From Xylocopa sonorina (Eukaryota; Arthropoda; Insecta; Hymenoptera; Apidae), in NCBI RefSeq assembly GCF_050948175.1, contig NW_027490125.1, forward strand, positions 620,001-684,000: 64,000 nucleotides of DNA, given 5' to 3'. The notes under the pieces are model-generated. The model saw only the letters and a list, made by a program, of their open reading frames with translations. It made no database searches and was not told where the DNA came from. The position numbers and the translations under genes are program-made. This document shows, in pieces, positions 13,259-28,300 of this stretch; the first letter of the stretch is position 1; each line of letters opens with the position of its first letter.

Positions 13259-14300
13259 CAGATGTCAACGTATCGATGAAATAGAGTTCTTATGCTTCTT
13301 AAATCCCGATATCGCATCTCATTTTTAAGTTTCATGGTAAGATATAATATTCATTGCGCAGTGTTATGTATTCCTCGTCTACACTTCAAAAGAATGTAAA
13401 TGCGAAACTTCCTTGCTCGGAAATAGCGATTGCAGATGTCACAGTATCGTAGCAGTAGAGTTCAAGTGCTTCTTAAAACGCGATATCGCATCTCATTTCT
13501 ATGTTGCACGATAGGATAAAATATTCATTGTTTAGTGTTATGTATACCTCGTATTCACTTCAAAAGAATGTAAATGCGACACTTCCTTGCTAGGAAATAG
13601 CGTTACCAGATGTCTACGTATCGAAGCAATAGAGTTCTTATGCTTCTTAAAACGCGATATCGCAATCTCATTTCTATGTTCTATGATAAGATATAATATT
13701 CATTGTGCAGTGTTGTGTCTATCTCGTCTACACATCAAATGAATGTAAATGCGACACTTCCTTGCTAGGAAATAGCGTTTGCAGATGTCAACGTATCGAT
13801 GAAATAGAGTTCTTATGCTTTTTAAACCCGATATCGCATCTCATTTTTATGTTTCATGGTAAGATATAATATTCATTGCACAGTGTTATGTATTCCTCGT
13901 CTACACTTCAAAAGAATGTAAATGCGAAACTTCCTTGCTCGGAAATAGCGTTTGCAGATGTCACCGTATCGTAGCAGTAGAGTTCAAGTGCTTCTTAAAA
14001 CGCGATAACGCATCTCATTTCTATGTTGCACGATAGGATAAAATATTCATTGTTTAGTGTTATGTATACCTCGTATTCACTTCAAAAGAATGTAAATGCG
14101 ACACTTCCATCCTAGGAAATAGCGTTACCAGATGTCTACGTATCGCAGCAATGGAGTTCAAACGCTTCTTAAAACGCGATATCGCATCTCATTTCTATGT
14201 TTCATGGTAAGATATAATATTCATTGTTTAGTGCTATGTATACCTCGTATTCACTTCAAAAGAATGTAAATGCGACACTTCCATGCTAGGAAGTAGCGTT
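13259..14300 (+). repeat. Trimer higher-order repeat, 523 bp, two copies
   Basis: Three-monomer units start at about 13259 and 13782. Shared variants are GATGTCAACGTATCGATGAAATAG, the shortened CCCGATATCGC, GTATCGTAGCAGTAGAGTTCAAGTGC, and ATGTTGCACGATAGGATAAAATATTC. The offset is three monomers plus 1 bp. Confidence 0.9.
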
Positions 14301-15917
14301 TGCAGATGTCTACGTATCGTAGCAATAGAGCTTTAACGCTTCTTAAAACGCGATCTCGCATCTCATTTCTATGTTTCATCATGAGATGTTATGTTCATTG
14401 CGAAGTGTTATGTATTCCACGTCTACACTTCAAATGAATGTAAATGCGACACTTCCATTCTAGGAAATGTCGTTTCCAGATGTCTACGTATCGAAGCAAT
14501 AGAGTTCTAATGCCTTTTCAATCGCGATATCGCATCACATTTCTGTGTTTCATGATAAGATATAATATTCATCGTGCAGTGTTATGTATACCTCGTATTC
14601 ACGTCAAAAGAATATAAATGCGGCAGTTCCTTCCTAGGGAATAGCGATGGCAGATGTCTACGTGTCGAAGCAATAGAGTTCTAATGCTGCTTAAAACGAG
14701 ATATCGCTCCTAATTTCTATATTTTATGATATGATATAATATTCATTGCGAAGTATCGTGTATTCCTTGAATTGACATCAAAAGAATGTAAATACGACAC
14801 TTCCTTGCTAGGAAGTAGCGTTTGCAGATGTCTACGTATCGAAGCAATAGAGTTCTGATGCTTCTTAAATCGCAAAATAGCATCTCATTTCTATGGTTCA
14901 TGATAAGATATAATATTCATTGTGGAGTGTTATGTGTACCTCGTATTCACTTCAAATGAATGTAAATGCGACACTCCCTTGCTGGGAAATAGCGTTTGCA
15001 GATGTCTACGTATCGAAGCAATAGAGTTTAAATGCTTCTTCTGTCGCGATATCGCGACTTATTTCTACGTTTGATGATAAGATATAATATTCGTTGCGAA
15101 GTGTTATGTATACCTCGTATTCACTTCAAAAGAATGTAAATGCGACACTTCCTTGCTAGGAAATTACGTTTCCAGATGTCTACGTACCGAAGCAATAGAG
15201 TTCTAATGCCCCTTATATCGCGATATCGCATCTCATTTCTATGTTTCATGATAAGATATAATATTTATTACGAAGTGTCATGAATACATCGTATTCACTT
15301 CAAAAGAATGTAAATGCGACACTTCATTGCTAGGAAGTAGCGTTTGCAGATGTCTACGTATCGTAGCAATATAGTTCTAATGCTTCTTAAAACGCGATAT
15401 CGCATTTCATTTCTATGTTCATGATAAGATAAAATATTCATTGCGAATTGTCACTTATACCTCGCATACACTTCAAATAAATGTAAATGCGTCACTTCCT
15501 TGCTAGGAAATAGCGTTTGTAAATGTCTACGTATCGAAGGAATAGAGTTCTAGTGCTTTTTAAAACGCGATATCGCATTTCAATTCAATGTTTCATGTTA
15601 AGATATAATATTCATTGCGAAGTGTCATGTATACCTCGCATGCACTACAAATAAATGTAAATGCGACACTGCCGTGCTAGGAAGTAGCGCTTGCAGATGA
15701 CTACGTATCGTAAAATTAAAGTTCTAAATCATCTCAAGACGCGATATCGCATCTCATTTCTATGTTTCATGATAAGATATAATATTCATTGCGAAGAGTC
15801 TTGTATACCACGCATACTCTTCAAGCGAATTAAAAGGCGACACTTCATTCCTAGGAAATGGCGTTCGCTGATATCTACGTATCGTAGCAATAGAGGTCTA
15901 ATGCTTCTTAAATCGCG

Positions 15918-18048
15918 ATATCGCATCTCTTTTCTATGTTTCATAAAAGGATATAATATTAATTGCGAAGTGTCATGTATACCTTGTATTCACTTCAAAA
16001 GAATGTAAATGCGACACTTCCTTGCTAGGAAATAGCGTTTACAGATGTCTCCGTATCGAAGCAATAGAGTTCTAATGCTTCTTAAATCGCGATATCGCAT
16101 TTCATTTCTATGTATCCTGATAGGGTATAATATTCGTTGCGGAGATTTATGCATCCCTCGTATTCACTTCAAAAGAATGAAAATGCGACACTTCCTTGAT
16201 ATTAAGTAGCGGTTGCAGATGTCTACGTATCCCAGCAATAGATTCCTGATGCCTTTTAAATCGCTATATCGCATCTCATTTCTATGTTTCATGATAAGAT
16301 ATAATATCGAATGTTGTGTTTTATATATACCTCGCATTCACTTCAAAAGGATGTAAATCCGAATCTTCCTTACTAGGAAATAGCGCTTCCAGATGTCTAC
16401 GAATCGAAACAATAGAGTTCTAATGCTTCTTAAAACGAGATGTCGCATCACATTTCTATGTTTCATGATTAGGTATAGTATTCATTGCGAAATGCCACTT
16501 ATACCTCGCCTACACTTCAGGTGAATGTAAATGCGACACTTCCTTACTAGGAAATAGCACTTGCAGATGTCTACGTATCGGAGCAATAGAGTTCTAGTGT
16601 TTCTTAAAACAGGATATCGCATCTCATTTCTATGTTCCATGATAGGATATAATATTCATTGCGAATTGTCTTGTGTTCCTCGTATTCAATTCAAACGAAC
16701 GTATATGCGACACATCCTTCCTAGGAAATAGCGTTTGCAGATGTCTACGTATCGTAGCATTAGAGTTCTAATGCTTCTTGAAACGAGATATCGTAACTCA
16801 TTTCTATATTTCATAATAAGATATAATATTCATTGCGGAGTGTCATGTATACCTCGTATTCACTTCAAAAGAATGTAAATGCGATACTTCCTTGCTAGGA
16901 AATAGCGTCTGCAGATGTCTACAAACCGTAGCAATAGGGTTCTAAAGCTTCTTAAAACAAGATATCGCACCTCCTTTCCATGTTTCATGATAAGATATAA
17001 TATTTATTGCGAAGTGTCATGAATACATCGTATTCACTACAAAAGAATGTAAATGCGACACTTCAGTGCTAGGAAGTAGCGTTTCCAGGTGTCTACGTAT
17101 TGAAACAATACAGTTCTAATGCTTCTTAAAACGGGATATCGCATCTCTTTTCTATGTTTCATAAAAGGATATAATATTAATTGCGAAGTGTCATGTATAC
17201 CTTGTATTCACTTCAAAAGAATGTAAATGCGACACTTCCTTGCTAGGAAATAGCGTTTACAGATGTCTCCGTATCGAAGCAATAGAGTTCTAATGCTTCT
17301 TAAATCGCGATATCGCATTTCATTTCTATGTATCCTGATAGGGTATAATATTCGTTGCGGAGATTTATGCATCCCTCGTATTCACTTCAAAAGAATGAAA
17401 ATGCGACACTTCCTTGATATTAAGTAGCGGTTGCAGATGTCTACGTATCCCAGCAATAGATTCCTGATGCCTTTTAAATCGCTATATCGCATCTCATTTC
17501 TATGTTTCATGATAAGATATAATATTGAATGTTGTGTTTTATATATACCTCGCATTCACTTCAAAAGGATGTAAATGCGAAACTTCCTTACTAGGAAATA
17601 GCGCTTCCAGATGTCTACGAATCGAAACAATAGAGTTCTAATGCTTCTTAAAACGAGATGTCGCATCACATTTCTATGTTTCATGATAAGGAATAGTATT
17701 CATTGCGAAATGCCACTTATACCTCGCCTACACTTCAGGTGAATGTAAATGCGACACTTCCTTACTAGGAAATAGCACTTGCAGATGTCTACGTATCGGA
17801 GCAATAGAGTTCTAATGTTTCTTAAAACGGGATATCGCATCTCATTTCTATGTTCCATGATAGGATATAATATTCATTGCGAATTGTCTTGTGTTCCTCG
17901 TATTCAATTCAAACGAACGTATATGCGACACATCCTTCCTAGGAAATAGCGTTTGCAGATGTCTACGTATCGTAGCATTAGAGTTCTAATGCTTCGTGAA
18001 ACGAGATATCGTAACTCATATCTATATTTCATAATAAGATATAATATT
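15918..18048 (+). repeat. Seven-monomer higher-order repeat, 1218 bp period
   Basis: About 910 bp at 15918-16830 recurs at 17136-18048, offset exactly 1218 bp (7 x 174). Diagnostic variants are TCATAAAAGGATATAATATT, TATCCTGATAGGGTATAAT, TTATGCATCCCTCG, CTTGATATTAAGTAGCGG and GTCTTGTGTTCCTCG. The 16831-17135 stretch between the copies is ordinary satellite. Confidence 0.93.
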
Positions 18049-20689
18049 CATTGCGAAGTGTCATGTATACCTCGTATTCACTTCAACAGAGTGTGAATGC
18101 GACTCTTCCTTGCTAGGAAGTTGCGTTTCCAGATGTCTAGGTATCGAAACAATAGAGTTCTAATGCATCTTAAAACGAGATGTCGCATCTCATCTCTATG
18201 TTTCATGATAAGATATAATATTCATTGCGAGTTGTCATGTATACTTCGTATTCACTTCAAATGAATGTAAATGCGACACTTCCTTGCCAGCAAATAGCGT
18301 TTGTAGATGTCTACGCATCGAAGCAATAGAGCTCAAATGCTTCTTAAAACGCGATATCGCATCTCATTTCTATGTCTCATGACAACATATAATACTCATT
18401 GCGAAGTGTTATGTAATCCTCCTCTACACTTCAATTGAATGTAAATGCAACACCTCCTTTCTATGAAATTACGTTTCCAGATGTCTACGTATCGGAGCAA
18501 TAGAGTTCTAATGCTTCTTAAATCGCGATATCGCATCTCATTTCTATGTTTCATGGCAAGATATTATATTCATTGCGAAGTGTTATGCATACCTCGCAAA
18601 CATTTCAAAAGAATGTAAATGCGACAGTTCCTTGCTAGGAAATAGCGTTTGCAGATGTCTGCGTATCGAAGCAATAGAGTTCTAATGCTTCTTAAATCGC
18701 GAAATCGCATCCCATTTCTGTTTTGTGATAAGATGTAATATTCATTGTGGAGTGTTATGTATACCTCGTATTCACTTCAAAGGAATGTAAATGCGACACT
18801 TGCTTTCTGTTAACTGTCGTTCCCAAATATCTACGTTTCGCAGCAGTAGGGTTCTAATGCTTTTTAAATCGCGATGTCGCATCTCAATCCTATGTTTCAT
18901 GATAAGATATAATATTCATTGTGGTGTGTGATGTACATCTCGTATTCACATCAAAAGAATGTAAATGCGACACTTCCTTGCTAGGAAATAGCGTTTGCAG
19001 ATGTCTGCGTATCGTAGCAATAAATTTCTAACGCTTCTTAAAGCGCGATATCGCATCTCATTTCTATGTTTCATGATAAGATATAATATTCATTGCGAAT
19101 TGTTATATACTCCTAATATTCACTTCAAATGAATGTAAGTGCGACACTTCCCTGCTAGGAAGAAGCGTTTCCAGATGTCTACGTATCGAAGCAGCAGAGT
19201 TCTGATGCTTCTTAAAACAAGATATCGCAACTCATTTCTATGTTTAATGAAGAGATATAATATTCATTGCGAAGTGTCATGTATACCTCGTATTCACTTG
19301 AAAGGAATGTAATTGCGACACATCCTTGCTACGAAATAGCGTTTCCAGATATCTACGTATCGTCGCAATAGCGTTCTAATGCCTCTCAAAACGCGATATG
19401 GTATCTCATTTCTATGTCTCATGATAAGACATAATATTCACTGCGATGTGTCATGTATACTTCATATTCACTTCAAGTGAATGTAAATGCGTCACTTCCT
19501 TGCTAGGAAATAGCGTTTGTAGATGTCTGCGTATCGAAGCATTTGAGTTCTAATGCTTCTTAAATCGCGAAATCGCATCCCATATCTGTTTCGTGATAAG
19601 ATGTAATATTCACTGTGGAGTGTTATTTAAACCTTGTATTCACCTCAAAAGAATGTAAGTGCAACACTTCCTTGCTAGGAAATAGCGTTTGCAGTTGCCT
19701 ACGTATCGTAGCAATAGATTTCCAATGCTTCTTAAAACGCCATAGCGCATCTCATTTATATGTTTCATGTAAAGATATAATATTCATTGCGATGTGTCAT
19801 GTATACCTGGTATTCACTTCAAAAGAATGTAAATGCGACACTTCCTTGCTAGGAAATAGCGTTTCAAGATGACTAGGTATGGAAACAATAGAGTTCTAAT
19901 GCATCTTAAAACGAGATGTCGCACCTCATTTCTATGTTTCATGATGAGATATAATATTCATTGCGAAGTGTCATGTATACCTCGTATTTACTTCAAAAGA
20001 ACGTAAATGCGACAATTCCTTGCCAGGAAATAGCGATTGCAGATGTCTACGTATCGTATTAATGGGGTTCTAATGCATCTCAAATCGCGATATAGCATCT
20101 CATTTCGAAATCTCACTATAAGATATAATATTCATTGTGCGGTGTTATGTATACCTCGTATTCACTTCAAACGAATGTAAATGCGACTCTTCCTTGCTAG
20201 GAAATAGCGTTGGCAGATGTCTATGTATCGAAGCAAAGGAGTTCTAATGCTTCTTAAAACGAGATATCGCATCTCATTTCTATGTTTCATATTAAGATAT
20301 AATATTCATTGTGGAGTGTCATGTATACCTCGTATTCACATCAAAAGAATGTAAATACGACACTTCCTTCCTAGGAATTAGCGTTAACAGATGTCGACGT
20401 TTCGTAGCAATAGAGTTCTAATGCTTCTTAAAACGCGAAACCGATTCTCATTTATATGCTTCATGATAAGATATAATATTCATTGTGGAGTGTTGTGTAT
20501 ACCTCGTATTCACTTCAAAAGAATGTAAATGCGACACTTCCTTGCTAGGAACTAGCGTCTGCAGATGTCTTCGTATCGAAGCAACAGAGTACTAATGCTT
20601 CTTAAAACGAGATATCGCATCACATTTCTATGTTTCATGATAAGATATAATATTCATTGTGGAGTGTTATGTATACCTCGTGTTCACTT

Positions 20690-21855
20690 CAAAAGAATGA
20701 TAATGCGTCACTTCCTTGCTAGCATATAGCGTTTGCAGATGTCTATGTATCGTAGCAATATAGTTCTAATTTTTCATAAACGCGATATCGCATCTCATTT
20801 CGTTGTTTCATGATAAAATATAATATTCATTGCGAAGTGTCATGTATACCTCGTATTCACTTCAAAAGAATATAAATCCGACACTTCTATGCTTGGAAAT
20901 AGCGTTTGCAGATATCTACGTATCGTAGCAATAGAGTTCTAATGCTTCTTAAAACGCGATATCGCATCTCATTTCCATGTTTCATAATAAGATATAATAT
21001 TCATTGCGAAGTGTCATGTATACCTCGTCTTCACTTCAAACGAATGTAAATACGGCACTTCCATGCTAGGAAATAGCGTTTGCAGATGTCTACGTATCGT
21101 AGCAGTAGAGTTCTAATGCTTCTTAAATCGCGATATCGCATCTCATTTCTGTGTTTCATGATAAGGTACAATATTCATTTTGCAGTGTTATGTATATCTC
21201 GTCTGCACTTCAAATGAATGTAAATGCCACACCTCCTTGCTAGTAAATAGCGTTTGAGGATGTCTGCGTATCGATGCAATAGAGTTCTAATTCTTCTTAA
21301 ATCCCTATAACGCGTCTCATTTCTATGTTTCATGATAAGATACAATATTCATTGCGCAGTTATATGTATACCTGGTATTCACTTCAAAAGAATGTAAATG
21401 CGACACTTCCTTGCTAGGAAGTAGCGTTTGCACATGTCTACGTATCGAAGAAACAGAGTTCTAATGCTGCTTAAATCGCGATATCGCATCTCATTTCTAT
21501 GTTTCATGATAAGATAAAATATTCATTGTGCAGTGTTATGTATACCTTGTATTCACTTCAAAAGAATGATAATGCGTCACTTCCTTGCTAGGAAATAGCG
21601 TTTGCAGATGCCTATGTATCATAGCAATAGAGTTCTAATGCTTTTAAAATCGCGATTAGGCATCTCATTTCTATGTTTCATGATAAGATATAATATTCAT
21701 TGTGCAGTGTTATGTATACCTCGTACTCACTTCAGGAGAATGTAAATGCGACACTTCCTTGCTAGGAAATAGCGTTGGCAGATGTCTACGTATTGAAGCA
21801 ATAGAGATCTATTGCTTCTTAAATAGTGATATCGCATCTCATTTCTATGTTTCAT
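20690..21855 (+). repeat. Segmental duplication copy 1 (offset 3485 bp)
   Basis: It matches 24175-25340. Shared rare variants include TAATTTTTCATAAACGCGATA, CATTTCGTTGTTTCATG, ATTTTGCAGTGTTATG, GCCACACCTCCTTGC and GCGTTTGAGGATGTCTGCG. The offset of 3485 bp is 20 monomers plus 5 bp. Confidence 0.92.
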
Positions 21856-23133
21856 GATAAGATATAATATTCTTTGCGGAGTGTCATGTATACCTCGTAT
21901 TCACTTCAAAGGAATGTAGATGCGACACTTCCTTGCTAGGAAGCAGCGGTTACAGATATCTAGGTATCGAAGCAATAGTGTTCTAATGCCGCTTAAATCG
22001 CGATATCGCATCTCATTTATATGTATCACGATAAGATACAATATTCATTGTGCAATGTTATGTATACCTCGTATTCACTTCAAAAGAATGATAATGCGTC
22101 ACTTCCTTGCTAGGAAATAGCGTTTGCAGATGCCTATGTATCATAGCAATAGAGTTCTAATGCTTTTAAAATCGCGATTAGGCATCTCATTTCTATGTTT
22201 CATGATAAGATATAATATTCATTGTGCAGTGTTATGTATACCACGTACTCACTTCAGGAGAATGTAAATGCGACACTTCCTTGTTAGGAAATAGCGTTGG
22301 CAGATGTCTACGGATTGAAGCAATAGAGATCTATTGCTTCTTAAATAGCGATATCGCATCTCATTTCTACGTTTCATGATAAGATATAATATTCATTGCG
22401 GAGTGTCATGTATACCTCGTATTCACTTCAAAGGAATGTAGATGCGACACTTCCTTGCTAGGAAGCAGCGGTTGCAGATATCTAGGTATCGAAGCAATAG
22501 TGTTCTAATGCCGCTTAAATCGCGATATCGCATCTCATTTATATGTATCACGATAAGATACAATATTCATTGTGCAATGTTATGTATACCTCGTATTCAC
22601 TTCAAAAGAATGATAATGCGTCACTTCCTTGCTAGCAAATAGCGTTTGCAGATGCCTATGTATCATAGCAATAGGGTTCTAATGCTTTTAAAATCGCGAT
22701 TAGGCATCTCATTTCTATGTTTCATGATAAGATATAATATTCATTGTGCAGTGTTATGTATACCTCGTACTCACTTCAGGAGAATGTAAATGCGACACTT
22801 CCTTGCTAGGAAATAGCGTTGGCAGATGTCTACGTATTGAGGCAATAGAGATCTATTGCTTCTTAAATAGCGATATCGCATCTCATTTCTATGTTTCATG
22901 ATAAGATATAATATTCATTGCGGAGTGTCATGTATACCTCGTATTCACTTCAATGGAATGTAGATGCGACACTTCCTTGCTAGGAAGCAGCGTTTGCAGA
23001 TATCTAGGTATCGAAGCAATAGTGTTCTAATGCCGCTTAAATAGCGATATCGCTTCTCATTTATATGTATCACGATAAGATATAATGTTCATTGTGCAAT
23101 GTTATGTATACCTCGTATTCACTTCAAAAGAAT
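21568..23133 (+). repeat. Trimer higher-order repeat, 522 bp, three tandem copies
   Basis: Units begin with GATAATGCGTCAC at 21568, 22090 and 22612, and a fourth start is at 23134, so the period is exactly 522 bp (3 x 174). Each unit has one monomer with ATCGCGATTAGGCATC in place of the usual palindrome, one with a perfect AAGCAATAGAGATCTATTGC dyad, and one with CACGATAAGATA. A partial unit recurs at 25053-25340 inside the 3485 bp duplicate. Open frames at 21920-22120 and 22442-22642 are this unit read through. Confidence 0.95.
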
Positions 23134-24174
23134 GATAATGCGTCACTTCCTTGCTAGGAAATAGCGTTTGCAGATGTCTATGTATCATAGCAATAGAGTT
23201 CTAATTCTTCTTAAAACGCGATATCGCATCTCATTTCTATGTTTCATGATAAGATACAATATTCATTGCGAAGTGTCATGTATACCTCGCATACACTTCA
23301 AGAGATAGTAAATGCGACACTTCCTTGCTAGGAAATTGCGTCTGCAGATGTCTACGTATCGAAGCAATAGAGTTCTAATGCTTCTTGAAACGCGAAGTCG
23401 CATCTCGTTTCTATGTTTCGTGATAAGATATAATATTCATTGCGAAGTGTAATGTATACCTCGTGTTCACCTAAAAGAATGTAAATGCGACACTTCCTTG
23501 CTAGGAAGTAGCGTTTGCAGATGTCTACGTATCGAAGCAATAGTGTTCTAATGCTTCTTAAAACGCGATATCGCATCTCATTTCTATGTTCCATAATAAG
23601 ATATAATAATAAGTGCGAAGTTTGATCCGAAGTGTATACCTCGCACACACTTCAAACGAATGAAAATGCGGCAATTCGCTGCTAGGAAGTAGGGTTTCCA
23701 GATGTCTGCGTATCGTAGCAATAGAGTTCTAATGCTACTTAGAACGCGATATCGCATCTCATATCTATGTTTCATGATAAGATATAGTATTCATTGCCAA
23801 TTGTCATGTATACCTCGCATACACTACAAATGAATGTAAATGCGGCACTTCCATGCTAGGAAGTAGCGTTTGCAGATGTCTACGTATCGTAGCAGTAGAG
23901 TTCTAATGCTTCTTAAATCGCGATATCGCATCTCATTTCTGTGTTTCATGATAAGATATAATATTCATTGCGGAGTGTCATGTATAGTTCGTATGCTCTT
24001 CAAAAGAATGTAAATGCGACACTTCCTTGCAAGGAAGTAGCGTTTGCACATGTCTACGTATCGAAGAAATAGAGTTCTAATGCTGCTTAAATCGCGATAT
24101 CGCATCTCATTTCTATGTTTCATGATAAGATAAAATATTCATTGTGCAGTGTTATGTATACCTCGTATTCACTT

Positions 24175-25340
24175 CAAAAGAATGATAATGCGTCACTTCC
24201 TTGCTAGGATATAGCGTTTGCAGATGTCTATGTATCGTAGCAATATAGTTCTAATTTTTCATAAACGCGATATCGCATCTCATTTCGTTGTTTCATGATA
24301 AAATATAATATTCATTGCGAAGTGTCATGTATACCTCGTATTCACTTCAAAAGAATATAAATCCGACACTTCTATGCTTGGAAATAGCGTTTGCAGATAT
24401 CTACGTATCGTAGCAATAGAGTTCTAATGCTTCTTAAAACGCGATATCGCATCTCATTTCTATGTTTCATAATAAGATATAATATTCATTGCGAAGTGTC
24501 ATGTATATCTCGTCTTCACTTCAAACGAATGTAAATACGGCACTTCCATGCTAGGAAATAGCGTTTACAGATGTCTACGTATCGTAGCAGTAGAGTTCTA
24601 ATGCTTCTTAAATCGCGATATCGCATCTCATTTCTGTGTTTCATGATAAGATACAATATTCATTTTGCAGTGTTATGTATATCTCGTCTGCACTTCAAAT
24701 GAATGTAAATGCCACACCTCCTTGCTAGTAAATAGCGTTTGAGGATGTCTGCGTATCGATGCAATAGAGTTCTAATTCTTCTTAAATCCCTATATCGCGT
24801 CTCATTTCTATGTTTCATGATAAGATACAATATTCATTGCGCAGTTATATGTATACCTGGTATTCACTTCAAAAGAATGTAAATGCGACACTTCCTTGCT
24901 AGGAAGTAGCGTTTGCACATGTCTACGTATCGAAGAAATAGAGTTCTAATGCTGCTTAAATCGCGATATCGCATCTCATTTCTATGTTTCATGATAAGAT
25001 AAAATATTCATTGTGCAGTGTTATGTATACCTCGTATTCACTTCAAAAGAATGATAATGCGCCACTTCCTTGCTAGGAAATAGCGTTTGCAGATGCCTAT
25101 GTATCATAGCAATAGAGTTCTAATGCTTTTAAAATCGCGATTAGGCATCTCATTTCTATGTTTCATGATAAGATATAATATTCATTGTGCAGTGTTATGT
25201 ATACCTCGTACTCACTTCAGGAGAATGTAAATGCGACACTTCCTTGCTAGGAAATAGCGTTGGCAGATGTCTACGTATTGAAGCAATAGAGATCTATTGC
25301 TTCTTGAATAGCGATATCGCATCTCATTTCTATGTTTCAT
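24175..25340 (+). repeat. Segmental duplication copy 2 (offset 3485 bp)
   Basis: Copy of 20690-21855. Identity ends after AATAGCGATATCGC near 25320 and the next monomer (TATTAATTGCGAAG at about 25345) differs from copy 1 (TATTCTTTGCGGAG). Confidence 0.92.
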
Positions 25341-28300
25341 GATAAGATATAATATTAATTGCGAAGTGTCATGTATACCTTGTATTCACTTCAGAAGAAT
25401 GTAAATGCGACAGTTCCTTGCTAGGAAATAGCGTCTGCAGATATCGACGTATCGTAGCAATAGAGTTCTAATGCTCCTTAAAGCGCGATATCGCATCTCA
25501 TTTCTATGTTTCATGATAAGATACAATATTCATTGCGAAGTGCTATGTATTCCTCGTCTACAATTCAAATGAATGTTAATGGGATACTTCCTTGCTAGGA
25601 AATAGCGTTTGCAGTTTTCTACGTATCGAAGCAATAGAGTTCTAATGCTTCGTGAAACGCGATATAGCATCACATTTCTATATTTCGTGATAAGATATAA
25701 TATTAATTGCGAAGTGTCATGTATACCTCGTATTCACATCAAAAGAATGTAAATGCGACACTTCCTTGCTAGGAAATAGCGTTTGCAAATGTCTACGTAT
25801 CGTAGCAATAGAGTTATAGCGATTCCTAATTCGCTATATTGCATCTCATTTCTATGTTTCATGATAAGATATAATATTCATTTCGAAGTGTCATGAATAC
25901 CTCGTATTCACTTCAGAGGAATGTAAATGCCACACTTCTTTGCTAGGAAATAGCGTTTCCAGATGTCTACGTATCGAAACAATAGAGATCTAATGCTTCT
26001 CAAAACATGATATCGCATCTCATTTCTATGCTTCATGATAAGATATAATATTCATTGCGAAGTGTTATGTATACCTCGCATACACTTCAGATGAATGTAA
26101 ATGCGACACTTCCTTGCTAGGAAATAGCGTTTGCAGATGTCTACGTATCGTAGCAATAGAATTCTTATGCTTCTTACATCGCAAGATCGAATCTCATATC
26201 TATGTCTCACGATAAGATATAATATTCACTGTGGAGTGTTATTTATACCTCGTATTCACCTCAAGAGAATATAAATGCGACACTTCTTTGCTAGGAAATA
26301 ACGTTTGCAGATGTCTATGTATGGTAGCATTAGGGTTCTAAATCTTTTCAACACGCGATATCGCATCTCATTTCTATGTTTCATGATAAGATATAATATT
26401 CATTGTGAAGTGTCTTGTATAACTCGCATACACTTCAAATGAATGTAATTGCGACACTTCCTTGCCAGGAAATAGAGTTGGCAGATGTCTACGTATCGAA
26501 GCAATAGAGATCTACTGCTTCTTTAATAGCGATGTCGCATCTCATTTCTATGTTTCATGATAAGATATAATATTCATTGCGGAGTGTCATGTATACTTCG
26601 TATGCACTTCAAAAGAATGTAAATGCGACACTTCCTTGCTAGGAAGTAGTGTTTGCACATGTCTACGTATCGAAGAAATAGGGTTCTATTGTCCCTTAAG
26701 TCGCGATATCGCATCTCATTTCTATGTTTCATGATAAGATATAATATTCATTGTGCAGTGTTATGTTTATCTCGTCTACACTTCAAATGAATGTAAATGA
26801 GGCACTTCCCTGCTAGGAAATAGCGTTTGTAGATGTCTAGGTATCGAAGCAATAGAGTTTTAATGCTTCTCAAAACGCGATACCGCATCTCATTTCTATG
26901 TTTCACGATAAGATATAATATTCATTGCGAAGTGGCATGTATACCTTGTATTCACTTCAAAAGAATGTGAATGCGACACTTCCTTGCTAGGAAATAGCGT
27001 TTGCAGATGTCTACGTATCGAAGCAATAGAGTTCTAATGCTTCTTAAATCGCCATATCGCATCTCATTTCTGTGTTTCATGATAAGATATAATATTCATT
27101 GTGGAGTGTTATGTATACCTCGTATTCACTTCAAAAGATTGTAAATGCGACACTTCCTAGCTAGGATATAGCGATGGCAGATGTCTACGTATGGAAGCAA
27201 TAGAGTTCTAGTGCTTTTTAAAACGCGATATCGCATCTCTTTTCTATGTTTCATGATAAGATATAATATTCATTTCGAAGTGTCATGTATACCTCGTATT
27301 CACTTTAAAAGAATGTAACTGCGACACTTCCTTGCTAGGAAGTAGCTTTTCAGATGCCTTCGTATCGTAGCAATAGAGTTCTAATGCTTCTTAAAAAGCG
27401 ATATCGCATCTCATTTCTACGTTTCATGCTAAGATATAATATTCATTGCGAATTGTCATGTATACCTCGTATTCACTGCAAAAGAATGTAAATGCGACTC
27501 TTCCTTGCAAGCAAGTAGCGTTTGCAGATGTCTCCGTATCGTTGCAATAGAGTTCTAATGCTACTAAAAGCGCGATATCGCATCTCATTTCTATGTCTCA
27601 TGATAAGCTATAATATTCATTGTGGAGTGTTATGTACACCTCGTACTCACTTCAAAAGAATGTAACTGCGACACTCCCTTGCTAGGAAGTAGCGTTTGCT
27701 GGTGTGTACGTATCGTAGCAATAGGGTTCAAATGCTTCTTAAAACGCGATATCGATCCTCATTTCTTTGTTTCATGATAACATATAATTTTCATTGCGAA
27801 GTATTATGTATTCCATGTCTACACTTCAAAGGTATGTAAATGCGACACTTCCTTTCTAGGAAAGAGAGTTTCCAGATGACTACGTATCGAAGCAATAGAG
27901 TTCTAATGCTTCTCAAAACGCGATGTGGCGTCCCATATCTATGCTTCATGAGAAGATATAATATTCATTGCGAAGAGTTATGTATCCCTCGTCTACACTT
28001 CAAATGAATGTAAATGCAACACTTCCTTTCTAGGAAATTACGTTTCCAGATGTCTACGTATCGGAGCAATAGAGTTCTAATGCTTCTCAAAACCCGATAT
28101 CGCATTTCATTTCTATGTTTCGTGATAAGGTATAATATTCATTGTGGAGTGTTATGTATACCTCGTTATCACTTTAAAAGAATTCAAATGCGACACTTCC
28201 TTGCTATTAAATAGCGTTTGCTGATGTTTACGTATCGTAGCCATAGAGTTCTAATGCTTCTTAAATCTAGATATCGCATTTCAATTCAACCTTTCATGAT

